From assembly GCF_019218755.1 (NCBI RefSeq), contig NZ_JAHUWZ010000006.1, positions 1 to 64,000 of the forward strand: a stretch of DNA of 64,000 nt. The letters are read 5' to 3'. Shown here in pieces: positions 18,553-26,911 of the stretch. This DNA is from Acidovorax sp. sif1233. Its GTDB lineage: Bacteria > Pseudomonadota > Gammaproteobacteria > Burkholderiales > Burkholderiaceae_C. Under the pieces are notes generated by a model. It did no database searches. It was not told the origin of the DNA and saw only the letters and a program-made list of their open reading frames with translations. The position numbers and the translations under genes were made by a program. How positions within the stretch are numbered: position 1 is the stretch's first letter; the number at the start of each line of letters is the position of its first letter.

Positions 18553-20491
18553 GTGGTGCGCCGCGCTGCTGTTGGCCGCCTGGCTCGCGGCCTGCGGCGG
18601 CGGCAGCGCTACCGATAACCCCACGCACCTGCGGCAGGCCGCCTTCCGCATGGAGCCCGGCGCGGGCTGGGAACCTCCGCCCGCGCCGCCCTTCGCAGGG
18701 GAGGAGGAGAAAGGCGCGTGGGCCAGCGTGCCGCTGCCCCACGCGCGGGAGCGCAGCCTGGCCGAGGGCGGTGCCTCGCTGCGGGCCCCGCCCGACGTGG
18801 CCTGGTACCGGCTCGACCTGCCCCCGCCCGGTACACCCGGTGCCCCCAGCGCATCGGGCGCGCCGGGCCAGGACTTGTTTCTGTACCTGCCGCGCTGGCA
18901 GACCATCGGCATCGTCGCCATCTATGTCGATGGCCGCATGGCCTACCGCACGCGCGGCAGCCGCGTGTGGAACAGCTTCAACCGGCCCCTGTGGGTGGCG
19001 CTGGGCAACCACGCCGCCGGTGGCGAGCCGCCCCGCACCGTGTGGCTGCGCATGGCCAGCCAGCGCGGCGTGGGCGGGGCCGTCTCCAGCGCCTGGGTGG
19101 GCACCGAGCAGAACCTGCTGTGGCGCTACAGCGTGCGCCGCTTCGTGCAGAACGACTTCATCAGCCTGACCGGCGCCGCCTTTCTGGCCATTGGCCTGTT
19201 CGCGCTGGCCGTGGGCTGCGTGCGCCGCCGCGAGCCCATCTACCTGCTGTTCTTCGCCATCTCCGTCACCACCTTGCTGCGCAGCCTGCACTACGTGGTG
19301 GACGACCGGCCCCTGCCCGTGCCCGACGACTGGTTCGGCTGGATGACCGTCAATTCGCTGGGCTGGGCCATGGTGTGCACCTTCGCCTTCGCCTTCCGCG
19401 TGCACGGGCGGCGCATGCCCGCGCTGGCGCTGGGCATCGCGGGGCTGGTGTCGCTGGGCACCGTGCTCACCCTGCCGCTGCCGCCGCTGCTGCCGTACCT
19501 CGATGCCATGCTGCCGCTGGTCTATCTCGTCATCACCTTGCTGACGGCGGTGGTGGCCGCGTCGGGCCTGTGGGCCTCGTGGCGCGCGCGGTCGCGCGAG
19601 GGGCTGGTGCTGTTCGCCTGGTTCTCGCTGAACGTGCCCGCGGGCGCGCACGACCTGCTGATGGTCAACTACCGCATCGACATGGAGCATGTCTATCTGG
19701 CGCCCTACAACGCCATCGGCCTGTTCGCCATCTTCCTGGCCATCGTCTGGCGGCGCTACGTGGGCGCCATCCACGCGGTCGAGGTGGCCAACGCCGGGCT
19801 GGAGAGCCAGCTCGCCGCCCGCGAGCGCGAACTGACCGCCAGCCACGAGCAACTGCGCGCGCTGGAGCGCCAGCAGACCCTGGCCACCGAGCGCCAGCGC
19901 ATGATGCAGGACATGCACGACGGCATCGGCTCGTCGCTGATGAGCGCGCTGCGCATGGTCGAGCGCGGCCAGGCCAGCACGGCCGACACGGCCCAGGTGC
20001 TCAAGGACTGCATCGACGACCTCAAGCTCGCCATCGACTCGCTGGACCCCGCCGATGCCGACCTGCTGGCGCTGCTGGCGGCCGTGCGCTTTCGCCTGGC
20101 GCCCCGGCTCAAGGCCGCGGGCATCACCCTTGCCTGGAACGTGCAGGACCTGCCCCCGCTGCCCTGGCTCGACCCGCAGTCCGCGCTGCACGTGCTGCGC
20201 ATCCTGCAAGAAGTGCTGGCCAACATCCTCAAGCACACCCAGGCCACCCTGATCGACGTGGCCACCGCGCCGCAGGCGCAAGCCGGGCAGGGCGGCGCGG
20301 GCGTGGTGGTGCGCATCCGCGACAACGCAGGCGCCTTCGTGCTGTCCGAAGGCCCGCCCGCCGCCCTGGCCGGGCAGGGCCTGCTCAACGTGCGCCACCG
20401 CGCCCAGGCCCTGGGCGGGCGCTGCCAGTGGGCGGCATGGGAGGGCGGGGGCGAATTCACCCTGTGGCTGCCGCTGGCGCGCGGTGATTGA
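18515..20491 (+). CDS. 7TMR-DISM sensor histidine kinase
   Basis: A 658-residue inner-membrane kinase. The N-terminus has a lipoprotein-like export signal (LLLAAWLAACGGG). An extracytoplasmic region of about 180 residues follows, with the jelly-roll pattern of 7TMR-DISM extracellular domains (VAWYRLDLP; DLFLYLPRWQTIGIVAIYVDG). Seven membrane helices span about 214-410. A coiled stretch precedes the HisKA_3 H-box DMHDGIGSSL with His near 466. The ATPase domain closes with LQEVLANILKHTQA and GQGLLNVRHRAQALGG. Such DISM sensors usually bind carbohydrate-like or other small ligands. It starts inside the 3' end of the response regulator gene (38-base overlap), which makes a clear cognate pair. Confidence 0.9.
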   Translation: MPPTGKAFWRTGRWCAALLLAAWLAACGGGSATDNPTHLRQAAFRMEPGAGWEPPPAPPFAGEEEKGAWASVPLPHARERSLAEGGASLRAPPDVAWYRLDLPPPGTPGAPSASGAPGQDLFLYLPRWQTIGIVAIYVDGRMAYRTRGSRVWNSFNRPLWVALGNHAAGGEPPRTVWLRMASQRGVGGAVSSAWVGTEQNLLWRYSVRRFVQNDFISLTGAAFLAIGLFALAVGCVRRREPIYLLFFAISVTTLLRSLHYVVDDRPLPVPDDWFGWMTVNSLGWAMVCTFAFAFRVHGRRMPALALGIAGLVSLGTVLTLPLPPLLPYLDAMLPLVYLVITLLTAVVAASGLWASWRARSREGLVLFAWFSLNVPAGAHDLLMVNYRIDMEHVYLAPYNAIGLFAIFLAIVWRRYVGAIHAVEVANAGLESQLAARERELTASHEQLRALERQQTLATERQRMMQDMHDGIGSSLMSALRMVERGQASTADTAQVLKDCIDDLKLAIDSLDPADADLLALLAAVRFRLAPRLKAAGITLAWNVQDLPPLPWLDPQSALHVLRILQEVLANILKHTQATLIDVATAPQAQAGQGGAGVVVRIRDNAGAFVLSEGPPAALAGQGLLNVRHRAQALGGRCQWAAWEGGGEFTLWLPLARGD

Positions 20492-20557
20492 ATAACTACT
20501 CTTTTGATAGCTGCCGGCGCCTGCCTGCTAAGCGCTGGAGGCCTGTTAGGCATCAAA
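20488..20557. repeat. Interspersed palindrome, copy 7
   Basis: CTTTTGATAGCTGCCGGCGC and CTAAGCGCTGGAGGCCTGTT after the kinase stop. The following bases up to the operator at 20572 resemble those between copy 8 and the operator at 23993, so repeat plus operator form a longer module of about 100 bases. Confidence 0.7.
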
Positions 20558-20571
20558 CCCCGGCAAGGCCT

Positions 20572-20591
20572 TGTCCTCAGTTCTGAGGACA
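20572..20591. promoter_or_regulatory. Surface-protein operator candidate, site 2
   Basis: TGTCCTCAGTTCTGAGGACA has perfect 9-bp arms around TT. It ends 59 bases before the start codon of the kelch-type protein. The flanks CCT... and ...TACA are shared with site 3. Confidence 0.8.
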
Positions 20592-20650
20592 TACAGGCGT
20601 GTTGCAATTTCTTAACATTCCGGCGGTTCGTCACACACCAAGGCCCCGCC

Positions 20651-23600
20651 ATGCCCCGCCGCCCCTGCGCCCTGCGCGCCCTGCTGCTCCAGCTCGTGTT
20701 CATCGCCATCGCCTGCCTGGCCGCCTGGCCCGCCGCGCACGCCCAGGCGGGCACCTGGGCGGTCAGCGGCAGCCTTGGCGATGGGCGCCAATGGCACACC
20801 AGCACCCAGCTGCCCAGCGGCAAGGTGCTCGTCGCGGGCGGCTATGGCGGCGGCAGCCTCAGCCACCTTGCCAGCGCCGAGCTGTACGACCCCGCCGCCG
20901 GCCAGTGGGCCGCCACCGGCCCGCTCGCCCACGCGCGCCGCGGCCACACCGCCACCTTGCTGCCCCATGGCAAGGTGCTCGTGGCGGGTGGCTACGACGG
21001 CAGCGCATTCATCGCCAGCGTCGAGCTGTACGACCCCGCCACCGGCTTGTGGAGCGGTGCCAGCGCGCTGGCCCAGCCGCGCACGGAACACACCGCCACC
21101 CTGCTGGCCGATGGCCGGGTGCTCGTCGCGGGCGGCCACGCCAGCGGGGGGCAGGTGGCCCAGGCCGAACTGTACGACCCCGCCACCGGCGCCTGGTCCC
21201 CCGCCGGGCAGTTGGCCGAAGCGCGCCAGGGCCATACCGCCACCTTGCTGGCCGACGGCAGGGTGCTCGTCGTCGGCGGCGGCAACGGCACCGGATACCT
21301 CGCCACCGCCGAGGTGTACCGCCCGAGCGACAACACCTGGGGCTCCGCCGCCCCGCTGCCGCAAGGGCCGCGCAGCGATTTCACCGCCACCTTGCTGCCC
21401 GACGGCAGGGTGCTTGCCGTGGGCGGAAACAGCGGCAGCGAGCAGCTTGCCAGCGCCGAGCTGTACGACCCCCAGGGCGATACCTGGGCGCCTGCCGCCT
21501 CGCTGAACAGCAAGCGCTTGTTCCACACCGCCACGCTGCTGCCCGGCGGCAAGGTGCTCGTGGCGGGAGGCTTCGGCAGCGGCAGCGCTCTCCAAAGCGC
21601 CGAACGGTACGACCCTGACACCAACCAATGGACCGCCGCCGGCGGCCTGAACGACGGGCGCTGGCGCCACATCGCCACCCTGCTGCCCCAGGGCAAGGTG
21701 CTCTTCATCGGGGGCGCCAGCGACCTTGGCGCGCCGCTCGCCAGCACCGAGCTCTACGACCCCGCCATCGGCACCTGGGAGGGTACCGGCGCGCTGCCAG
21801 GCCAGCGCACGGAGCACACGGCCACCCTGCTGCCGGACGGCAAGGTGCTCGTCGCGGGCGGGGGCGCCGGTTATGGCACCGGGCAGCTCATCGGCGCTGC
21901 CGCGCTGTACAACCCCGCCACCGGCGCCTGGGCCGCCACGGGCCCGCTGGCCGCCGCGCGCGCCTACCACACCGCCACCTTGCTGCCCGGCGGCAAGGTG
22001 CTCGTCGTGGGCGGCCTCGGCAGCGCAGGAGCGCTCGCCAGCGCCGAACTCTACGACCCCGCCACGGGCACCTGGAGCGGCACCGGCGCGATGGCCAGCC
22101 CCCGCTTGCGGCACGCCGCCGCCCTGCTGCCCAGCGGCCAGGTGCTGGTCGTGGGGGGCTTGGGCAGCAACATCAGCAACAGCCAAACCGCCACCGCCGA
22201 GCTGTACGACCCCGCCACCGGCCTCTGGTCCGCCACGAGCGCGATGAGCGCCGCACGCCAATGGCCCACGGCCACCCTGCTGCCCACCGGCAGGGTGCTC
22301 ATCGCGGGGGGGAATGGCAGCGGCGGCACCCTGGGCAGCGCCGAGCTGTACGACCCCGCCTCGGGCACCTGGAGCGGCGCCGGCACGATGGCCAGCCCAC
22401 GCTGGACCCACACCGCCACCCTGCTGCCCCAGGGCAAGGTGCTTGTCGCGGGGGGGCACGACGGCACCGACCTCGGCGGCGCCGAGCTTTACGACCCCGC
22501 CCTGAACGCATGGAGCCCCACCGGCCCGCTCAACACCGGACGCTCCGGCCACACCGCCACCCTGCTGCCCGGCGGCAAGGTTTTGGCCGCTGGGGGGGGT
22601 GGTGGCGGCTACCTGGGCAGCGCCGAACTGTACGACCCCGCCACGGGCGCCTGGGCCGCCACCGGCGCGCTGGCCACTGTGCGCGCCTACCACACCGCCA
22701 CCGTGCTGCCCGATGGCACGGTGCTCGCCGCCGGGGGGCGCGACGGCGTCACGGCCACCAGCGGCATCGCCACCGCCGAGCGCTACGACCCTGCCGGCGG
22801 CGCAGTGCCCCCGGCCCGCATTCCCGCATTGACCGGCGGCCCCGTCCGGTTGAGCGGCGCGGCCTTCACCCTCACCGGTTTGCGGCTGCGCGGCGACAGC
22901 GAGGCCAGCGGCGGCAGCACCAGCGCATCGCCCACCCCCTTGCCGCTGGTGCAGTTGACGCGGCTGGACAACGGCGCGCACACCTGGCTCGCGCCCACCG
23001 GCTCCACCGCCGCCAGCATCGACGTGGCCGCGCCGGGCGCGCTGCCCAGCGGCCGGTATGCGCTGCGGGCGTTCGTGAACGGCATGGCGTCCAACGCGCT
23101 GCTGCTGGGCACGCAGGCCCAGCCCACGCTGGCCCTGTCCGCCAGCGCCGTGGGCGCCAGCGTCACCTTCACCGCCGCGCTGAACGGCGCATCCGCCAGC
23201 CCCACGGGCCAGGTGGCGTTCAGCGTGGATGGCGCGCCGCTGGCCTGCACCACGGCCACCTTCAGCGGCGGCGTGGCCACCTGCGCCACCAGCAGCCTGG
23301 CCATGGGCCTGCACAGCATCACCGCCAGCTACACGGGCGATGCCGACAACGCGCCCGCCACCGCCAGCCCGCTGGCGCACACCGTCAACACCGCCGCCGT
23401 GCCCGTGCCGGGCGGCGGCGGCAGCACGGCGCAGGTCGGCATCACCGGCGGCCCGGCCGGCTGCACCGTGAACACCCTGGGCCTGAGCGCGGCCACCGGC
23501 GCCGACAACCTGCCCGCAGGCGCCACCGCACCGCTGGGCGTGCTGCGCTTCACGGCCACGGGCTGCGCGGGCGCCACGCTCGCGGTGGCCATCACCTACC

Positions 23601-23911
23601 CCGGCGGCAGCCTGGCGGGGCTGGTGCCGCGCAAGTTCGGCCCCGCCACGGCCGGTGCCACGGCGCTCTGGTTCCCGCATGGCGCGGTCAGCGGCGACAC
23701 GGTGAGCTTTGCCGTCACCGACAACGGCACGGGCGACAACGATCCCGCCCCCGGCGCCATCGCCGACCCGCACGCCATGCTGCTGCTGGCCGCCGCGCCC
23801 GCCGGCGCGCAGGCGATTCCGGCGCTGTCCGAAGGGGGCTTGCTGCTGCTGTCGGCCCTGCTGGCCCTGGTGGCGCTGTCAGCGGGCCGCGTGGGAAGGC
23901 GGGTGGTGTGA
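20651..23911 (+). CDS. Kelch-repeat IPTL-CTERM surface protein
   Basis: A 1086-residue exported protein from the ATG at 20651 (MPRRPCALRALLLQ), with a signal peptide ending AHAQA. About residues 30-720 are fourteen kelch-like repeats of about 50 residues, each with a HTATLLPDGKVLVAGG-type strand pair and a SAELYDPATGTW-type turn. Fourteen blades suggest two seven-bladed propellers. An Ig-like module (ITASYTGDADNAPATAS) and a 'choice-of-anchor U'-like module (TAPLGVLRFTATGC; VTDNGTGDNDPAPGAIADP) follow. The tail IPALSEGGLLLLSALLAL...GRRVV is an IPTL-CTERM signal in which the usual Trp is Gly. A perfect palindromic operator lies upstream. The last module is 99% identical in DNA to that of the next gene. 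Binding partner unknown. Confidence 0.87.
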   Translation: MPRRPCALRALLLQLVFIAIACLAAWPAAHAQAGTWAVSGSLGDGRQWHTSTQLPSGKVLVAGGYGGGSLSHLASAELYDPAAGQWAATGPLAHARRGHTATLLPHGKVLVAGGYDGSAFIASVELYDPATGLWSGASALAQPRTEHTATLLADGRVLVAGGHASGGQVAQAELYDPATGAWSPAGQLAEARQGHTATLLADGRVLVVGGGNGTGYLATAEVYRPSDNTWGSAAPLPQGPRSDFTATLLPDGRVLAVGGNSGSEQLASAELYDPQGDTWAPAASLNSKRLFHTATLLPGGKVLVAGGFGSGSALQSAERYDPDTNQWTAAGGLNDGRWRHIATLLPQGKVLFIGGASDLGAPLASTELYDPAIGTWEGTGALPGQRTEHTATLLPDGKVLVAGGGAGYGTGQLIGAAALYNPATGAWAATGPLAAARAYHTATLLPGGKVLVVGGLGSAGALASAELYDPATGTWSGTGAMASPRLRHAAALLPSGQVLVVGGLGSNISNSQTATAELYDPATGLWSATSAMSAARQWPTATLLPTGRVLIAGGNGSGGTLGSAELYDPASGTWSGAGTMASPRWTHTATLLPQGKVLVAGGHDGTDLGGAELYDPALNAWSPTGPLNTGRSGHTATLLPGGKVLAAGGGGGGYLGSAELYDPATGAWAATGALATVRAYHTATVLPDGTVLAAGGRDGVTATSGIATAERYDPAGGAVPPARIPALTGGPVRLSGAAFTLTGLRLRGDSEASGGSTSASPTPLPLVQLTRLDNGAHTWLAPTGSTAASIDVAAPGALPSGRYALRAFVNGMASNALLLGTQAQPTLALSASAVGASVTFTAALNGASASPTGQVAFSVDGAPLACTTATFSGGVATCATSSLAMGLHSITASYTGDADNAPATASPLAHTVNTAAVPVPGGGGSTAQVGITGGPAGCTVNTLGLSAATGADNLPAGATAPLGVLRFTATGCAGATLAVAITYPGGSLAGLVPRKFGPATAGATALWFPHGAVSGDTVSFAVTDNGTGDNDPAPGAIADPHAMLLLAAAPAGAQAIPALSEGGLLLLSALLALVALSAGRVGRRVV
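23504..23796 (+). repeat. 293-bp near-identical anchor-module duplication, copy A
   Basis: Matches 25923-26215 with three differences that I can count (C/G, T/C, C/A). The bases upstream of the block diverge at once, so the boundary is sharp. It encodes the module just before the IPTL-CTERM tail. Recent duplication or gene conversion is the likely cause. Confidence 0.95.
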
Positions 23912-23912
23912 A

Positions 23913-23982
23913 TCACTTCTCTTTTTGTAGCTGCTGGCGCTTGATGGGTGGGCGCTGGAGGCAATTTTTTGCATAGAACCCT
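23913..23982. repeat. Interspersed palindrome, copy 8
   Basis: TTTTTGTAGCTGCTGGCGCTT and GTGGGCGCTGGAGGCAATTT with a TTTTTTG exit. It follows the kelch protein stop and can act as its terminator. It is joined to operator site 3 in the same arrangement as copy 7 and site 2. Confidence 0.75.
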
Positions 23983-23992
23983 GGCAGGGCCT

Positions 23993-24012
23993 TGTCCTCA
24001 GTTCTGAGGACA
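23993..24012. promoter_or_regulatory. Surface-protein operator candidate, site 3
   Basis: TGTCCTCAGTTCTGAGGACA, identical to site 2, ending 56 bases before the start codon of the choice-of-anchor J protein. The near-equal spacing to the start (56 and 59 bases) supports a regulatory role. Confidence 0.8.
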
Positions 24013-24068
24013 TACAAAAGCGGCAGGCAACGGCAACATGGCGCATCTTCATCGCCACCAGCCCACCC

Positions 24069-26324
24069 ATGCCATTCCCCTCCACCACCGCCCGCCTTGC
24101 GGGCCTGCTGCTGGCCGCCGCGGCTGCGCTGCCGGGCGCGGCCCCTGCGCAAGTCCTGTACGAAGGCTTTGACGACACCTTCACGCTATCGGGCAATGGC
24201 TGGGTCATGCAGAACAACAGCGCCCCGGTGGGCGCCATGGGCTGGTTCCAGGGCACCCCCATCTCTGCCTTGCCGGACCCCGGCCCGTTCGACGCCTACA
24301 GCGGCGCAGCCAATGCCTACATAGCGGCCAACTTCAGGAACACGGGCAGCAGCGGCACCATCAGCAACTGGCTGGTCATGCCGAACCGCACACTGAGCAA
24401 TGGCGACGTGCTGACCTTCTACACGCGCAAGCCGGTCCCCAACCCAACGGACTACCCCGACCGCCTGGAAGTGCGCATGAGCACGCAGGGCGCCAGCACG
24501 GACGTGGGCACCACCGCCACCGACGTGGGAGACTTCACCACGCTGCTGACGAGCATCAACCCTGGCCTGGCGGCGGGCGGCTACCCCGCCGCCTGGACGC
24601 AGTACCGCATCACCGTGTCCGGGCTGGCCGCCCCCACCTCGGGCCGCGTCGCGTTCCGCTACTTCGTGACCGGCGCCGGCACCTTCGGCGCGAACGGCGA
24701 CTACATCGGCATCGACGACGTGACGCTCTGCCCCGCCCCCGCCATGACGGCCACCGGCACGCCCGCCAACGGCACGGCCGGGGCCGCTTATGCCTACACG
24801 CTGGCGCAGGCCGGGGCGGTGGGCGGGTCGTCCTTCGCGGTCGCGGCGGGGGCGTTGCCGCCGGGTCTGGTGCTGTCGGCTGCAGGCGCCATTTCCGGCA
24901 CCCCCACGGCCACGGGCACGTTCAGCTTCACGGCCACGGTGACGGACAGCCGCCACTGCTCGGCGTCGCTGCCCACTTCCATCACGGTGCAGGCAGGCAA
25001 GCCGCCCCCGCCGGCCAGCGCCACCGCCACCGCGGGCGACGCCGAGGCGACGGTGGACTGGAGCCCGGAACGGTGGGCGGACGCCTATGGGGCCCCCATC
25101 ACCAGCTACACCGCCACCGCCGTGCAAGACCCCGCCAGATCCTGCACCGTGACCGGCTCCGGGCACAGCTGCACCGTGGCGAACCTGGCCAATGGAGCAA
25201 GCTACACGTTCCGCGTGGTGGCGCACAACGGATCCCCCACGCAACCCGATTCGGACGCCGCCGTGACCAACGCGGTCACGCCCCTGGGCGCGCAGAGCAT
25301 CACCTTCCTCCCCGCCACCATCCCCGCGCAGGCTGCGGGCACCACGCTGACCCTGGGCGCCACGGCGACGTCGAACCTGCCCATCACCTACAGCGCCACG
25401 GGCGCGTGCAGCGTGGCGGGCAGCGTGGCCAGCTTCAGCGGCGCGGGCTCGTGCACGCTGACGGCCAGCCAGCCGGGCGGCGGGGCCTGGGCGGCGGCGG
25501 CGCCCGTAGCGCGTACCTTTGCCGTGATGGCGGCGCCCACGCTGGCGCTGGCGGCCAACGCCAACCCCAGCGCACTGGGGGCCAGCGTCACCCTCACCGC
25601 CACGTTCGGCAGCGCCAGCAACCCCACGGGCACGGTGAGCTTCAGCGCGGACGGCCTGCCGCTGGCCTGCGCGGCCCCGCCCGCCATCACGGGCAGCGTG
25701 GCCGCCTGCACCGTCAGCGGCCTGCTGGTGGGCGCGCACGCCATCACCGCCAGCTATGCGGGCGATGCCAACAACACCAGCGCCACGGGCGGGCCTCTGG
25801 CGCTGACGGTGGGCCAGGCCAGCCTGGCGGTGCCCGGCGGCGGCATGGCGCAGGCCAGCATCTCCGGCGGCCCGGCGGGCTGCACCGTGGGCAGCCTGGC
25901 GCTGACCGCCGCCGCCCCGGGCGACAACCTGCCCGCAGGCGCGACCGCACCGCTGGGCGTGCTGCGCTTCACGGCCACGGGCTGCGCGGGCGCCACGCTC
26001 GCGGTGGCCATCACCTACCCCGGCGGCAGCCTGGCGGGGCTGGTGCCGCGCAAGTTCGGCCCCGCCACGGCCGGTGCCACGGCGCTCTGGTTCCCGCATG
26101 GCGCGGTCAGCGGCGACACGGTGAGCTTTGCCGTCACCGACAACGGCACGGGCGACAACGACCCCGCCCCCGGCGCCATCGCCGACCCGCACGCCATGCT
26201 GATGCTGGCCGCCGCCGCGCAGGCGATTCCTACGCTGTCCGAATGGGGCCTGCTCGTGCTGGCGGCGCTGCTGGGGCTGGCAGCGCTGCGCAGGTTTCAA
26301 GCCAGATCGGCCTCCAGCGCTTGA
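24069..26324 (+). CDS. Choice-of-anchor J / Ig-like IPTL-CTERM surface protein
   Basis: A 751-residue exported protein with a signal peptide ending near APAQ. Modules in order: an N-terminal choice-of-anchor J / cleaved-adhesin-like jelly roll (YEGFDDTF, NGWVMQNNS, SNWLVMPNRTLSNGDVLTFYTRK, about 25-215); a He_PIG-type Ig fold (GTAGAAYAYTL, AAGALPPGLVLSAAGAISGT); a fibronectin type III domain (PITSYTATA; VANLANGASYTFRVVA); an Ig-like 3 domain (ITASYAGDANNTSAT); the anchor-U-like module shared with the kelch protein; and a canonical IPTLSEWGLLVLAALLGLAA tail with basic end. The modular build and sorting signal point to a cell-surface adhesin or matrix protein. A perfect palindromic operator precedes it. 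The ligand is unknown. Confidence 0.88.
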   Translation: MPFPSTTARLAGLLLAAAAALPGAAPAQVLYEGFDDTFTLSGNGWVMQNNSAPVGAMGWFQGTPISALPDPGPFDAYSGAANAYIAANFRNTGSSGTISNWLVMPNRTLSNGDVLTFYTRKPVPNPTDYPDRLEVRMSTQGASTDVGTTATDVGDFTTLLTSINPGLAAGGYPAAWTQYRITVSGLAAPTSGRVAFRYFVTGAGTFGANGDYIGIDDVTLCPAPAMTATGTPANGTAGAAYAYTLAQAGAVGGSSFAVAAGALPPGLVLSAAGAISGTPTATGTFSFTATVTDSRHCSASLPTSITVQAGKPPPPASATATAGDAEATVDWSPERWADAYGAPITSYTATAVQDPARSCTVTGSGHSCTVANLANGASYTFRVVAHNGSPTQPDSDAAVTNAVTPLGAQSITFLPATIPAQAAGTTLTLGATATSNLPITYSATGACSVAGSVASFSGAGSCTLTASQPGGGAWAAAAPVARTFAVMAAPTLALAANANPSALGASVTLTATFGSASNPTGTVSFSADGLPLACAAPPAITGSVAACTVSGLLVGAHAITASYAGDANNTSATGGPLALTVGQASLAVPGGGMAQASISGGPAGCTVGSLALTAAAPGDNLPAGATAPLGVLRFTATGCAGATLAVAITYPGGSLAGLVPRKFGPATAGATALWFPHGAVSGDTVSFAVTDNGTGDNDPAPGAIADPHAMLMLAAAAQAIPTLSEWGLLVLAALLGLAALRRFQARSASSA
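25923..26215 (+). repeat. 293-bp near-identical anchor-module duplication, copy B
   Basis: Partner of 23504-23796 at an offset of 2419 bases, with three mismatches. It lies immediately before the canonical IPTLSEWG tail of the downstream gene. Confidence 0.95.
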
Positions 26325-26362
26325 TGAGAAAGCGCTGAAAGCTATCAAATCAGGAGTTTTTT
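26296..26362. repeat. Interspersed palindrome, copy 9
   Basis: CGGCCTCCAGCGCTTGATGAG and AAAGCGCTGAAAGCTATCAAAT. It overlaps the last codons and the stop of the anchor J protein (stop at 26322-26324), so the repeat supplies its natural C-terminus. Confidence 0.75.
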
Positions 26363-26407
26363 GCCGGATGCGCTAGCATTGCCAGTCCCATTGTCACGAG
26401 GCGCCCC

Positions 26408-26863
26408 ATGACCACTGAAGCCCTGCTGGCCTACGCCCACTTTCTGGCCATCCTGACCATGACCGTCTTCCTGGCCAGCGAGGCGGCCCTGTGCCGCAAG
26501 GAGTGGCTCAACGCCGCGGTGGTGGAGCGCCTGGCGCGGGTGGACATGGTCTATGGCATCTCCGCCATCGCCGTGCTGGCCACGGGCCTGGCGCGCACCT
26601 GGTGGGGCATGAAGGGCGCGGGGTGGTACTGGTCGCAGCCCCTGCTGCACACCAAGGTCACGCTGTTCGTGGTCATCGGCCTGATCTCCATCGTGCCCAC
26701 GGTGCGCTTTCTGCGCTGGCGCAAGCAGCTGCGCGCCACGGGTGCGCTGCCCACCGAGGCCGAGGTGCGCGGCACGCGCCGCCTGGTGATGATCGAGGCG
26801 CACCTGCTGGTGGTGATTCCGCTGCTGGCCGTGTTCCTGGCGCGGGGCGTGGGCACGCGCTAG
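26408..26863 (+). CDS. DUF2214 family membrane protein
   Basis: A 151-residue inner-membrane protein with four hydrophobic segments, beginning MTTEALLAYAHFLAILTM. The family pattern is visible in AYAHFLAI, RLARVDMVYGISA, GMKGAGWYW, LLHTKVTLFVVIGL and a basic RFLRWRKQLR loop. It is the usual length for DUF2214. No function is established. It is preceded by repeat copy 9 and followed by a two-way terminator shared with the convergent psiF-like gene. Confidence 0.85.
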   Translation: MTTEALLAYAHFLAILTMTVFLASEAALCRKEWLNAAVVERLARVDMVYGISAIAVLATGLARTWWGMKGAGWYWSQPLLHTKVTLFVVIGLISIVPTVRFLRWRKQLRATGALPTEAEVRGTRRLVMIEAHLLVVIPLLAVFLARGVGTR

Positions 26864-26868
26864 AAAGC

Positions 26869-26896
26869 ACAAAGCCCCGCGTGCGGGGCTTTGTTT
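26869..26896. terminator. Bidirectional terminator
   Basis: CAAAGCCCCGC and GCGGGGCTTTG form a perfect 11-bp stem around GT, between the convergent DUF2214 and PsiF-like genes. Confidence 0.85.
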
Positions 26897-26911
26897 GGGG
26901 GCCAAGGTGTG

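Noticed and set aside
20775..22760. A CRISPR-like array suggested by regular repeats
   Set aside because: The roughly 150-base periodicity comes from protein-coding kelch repeats with no short identical repeats or spacers.
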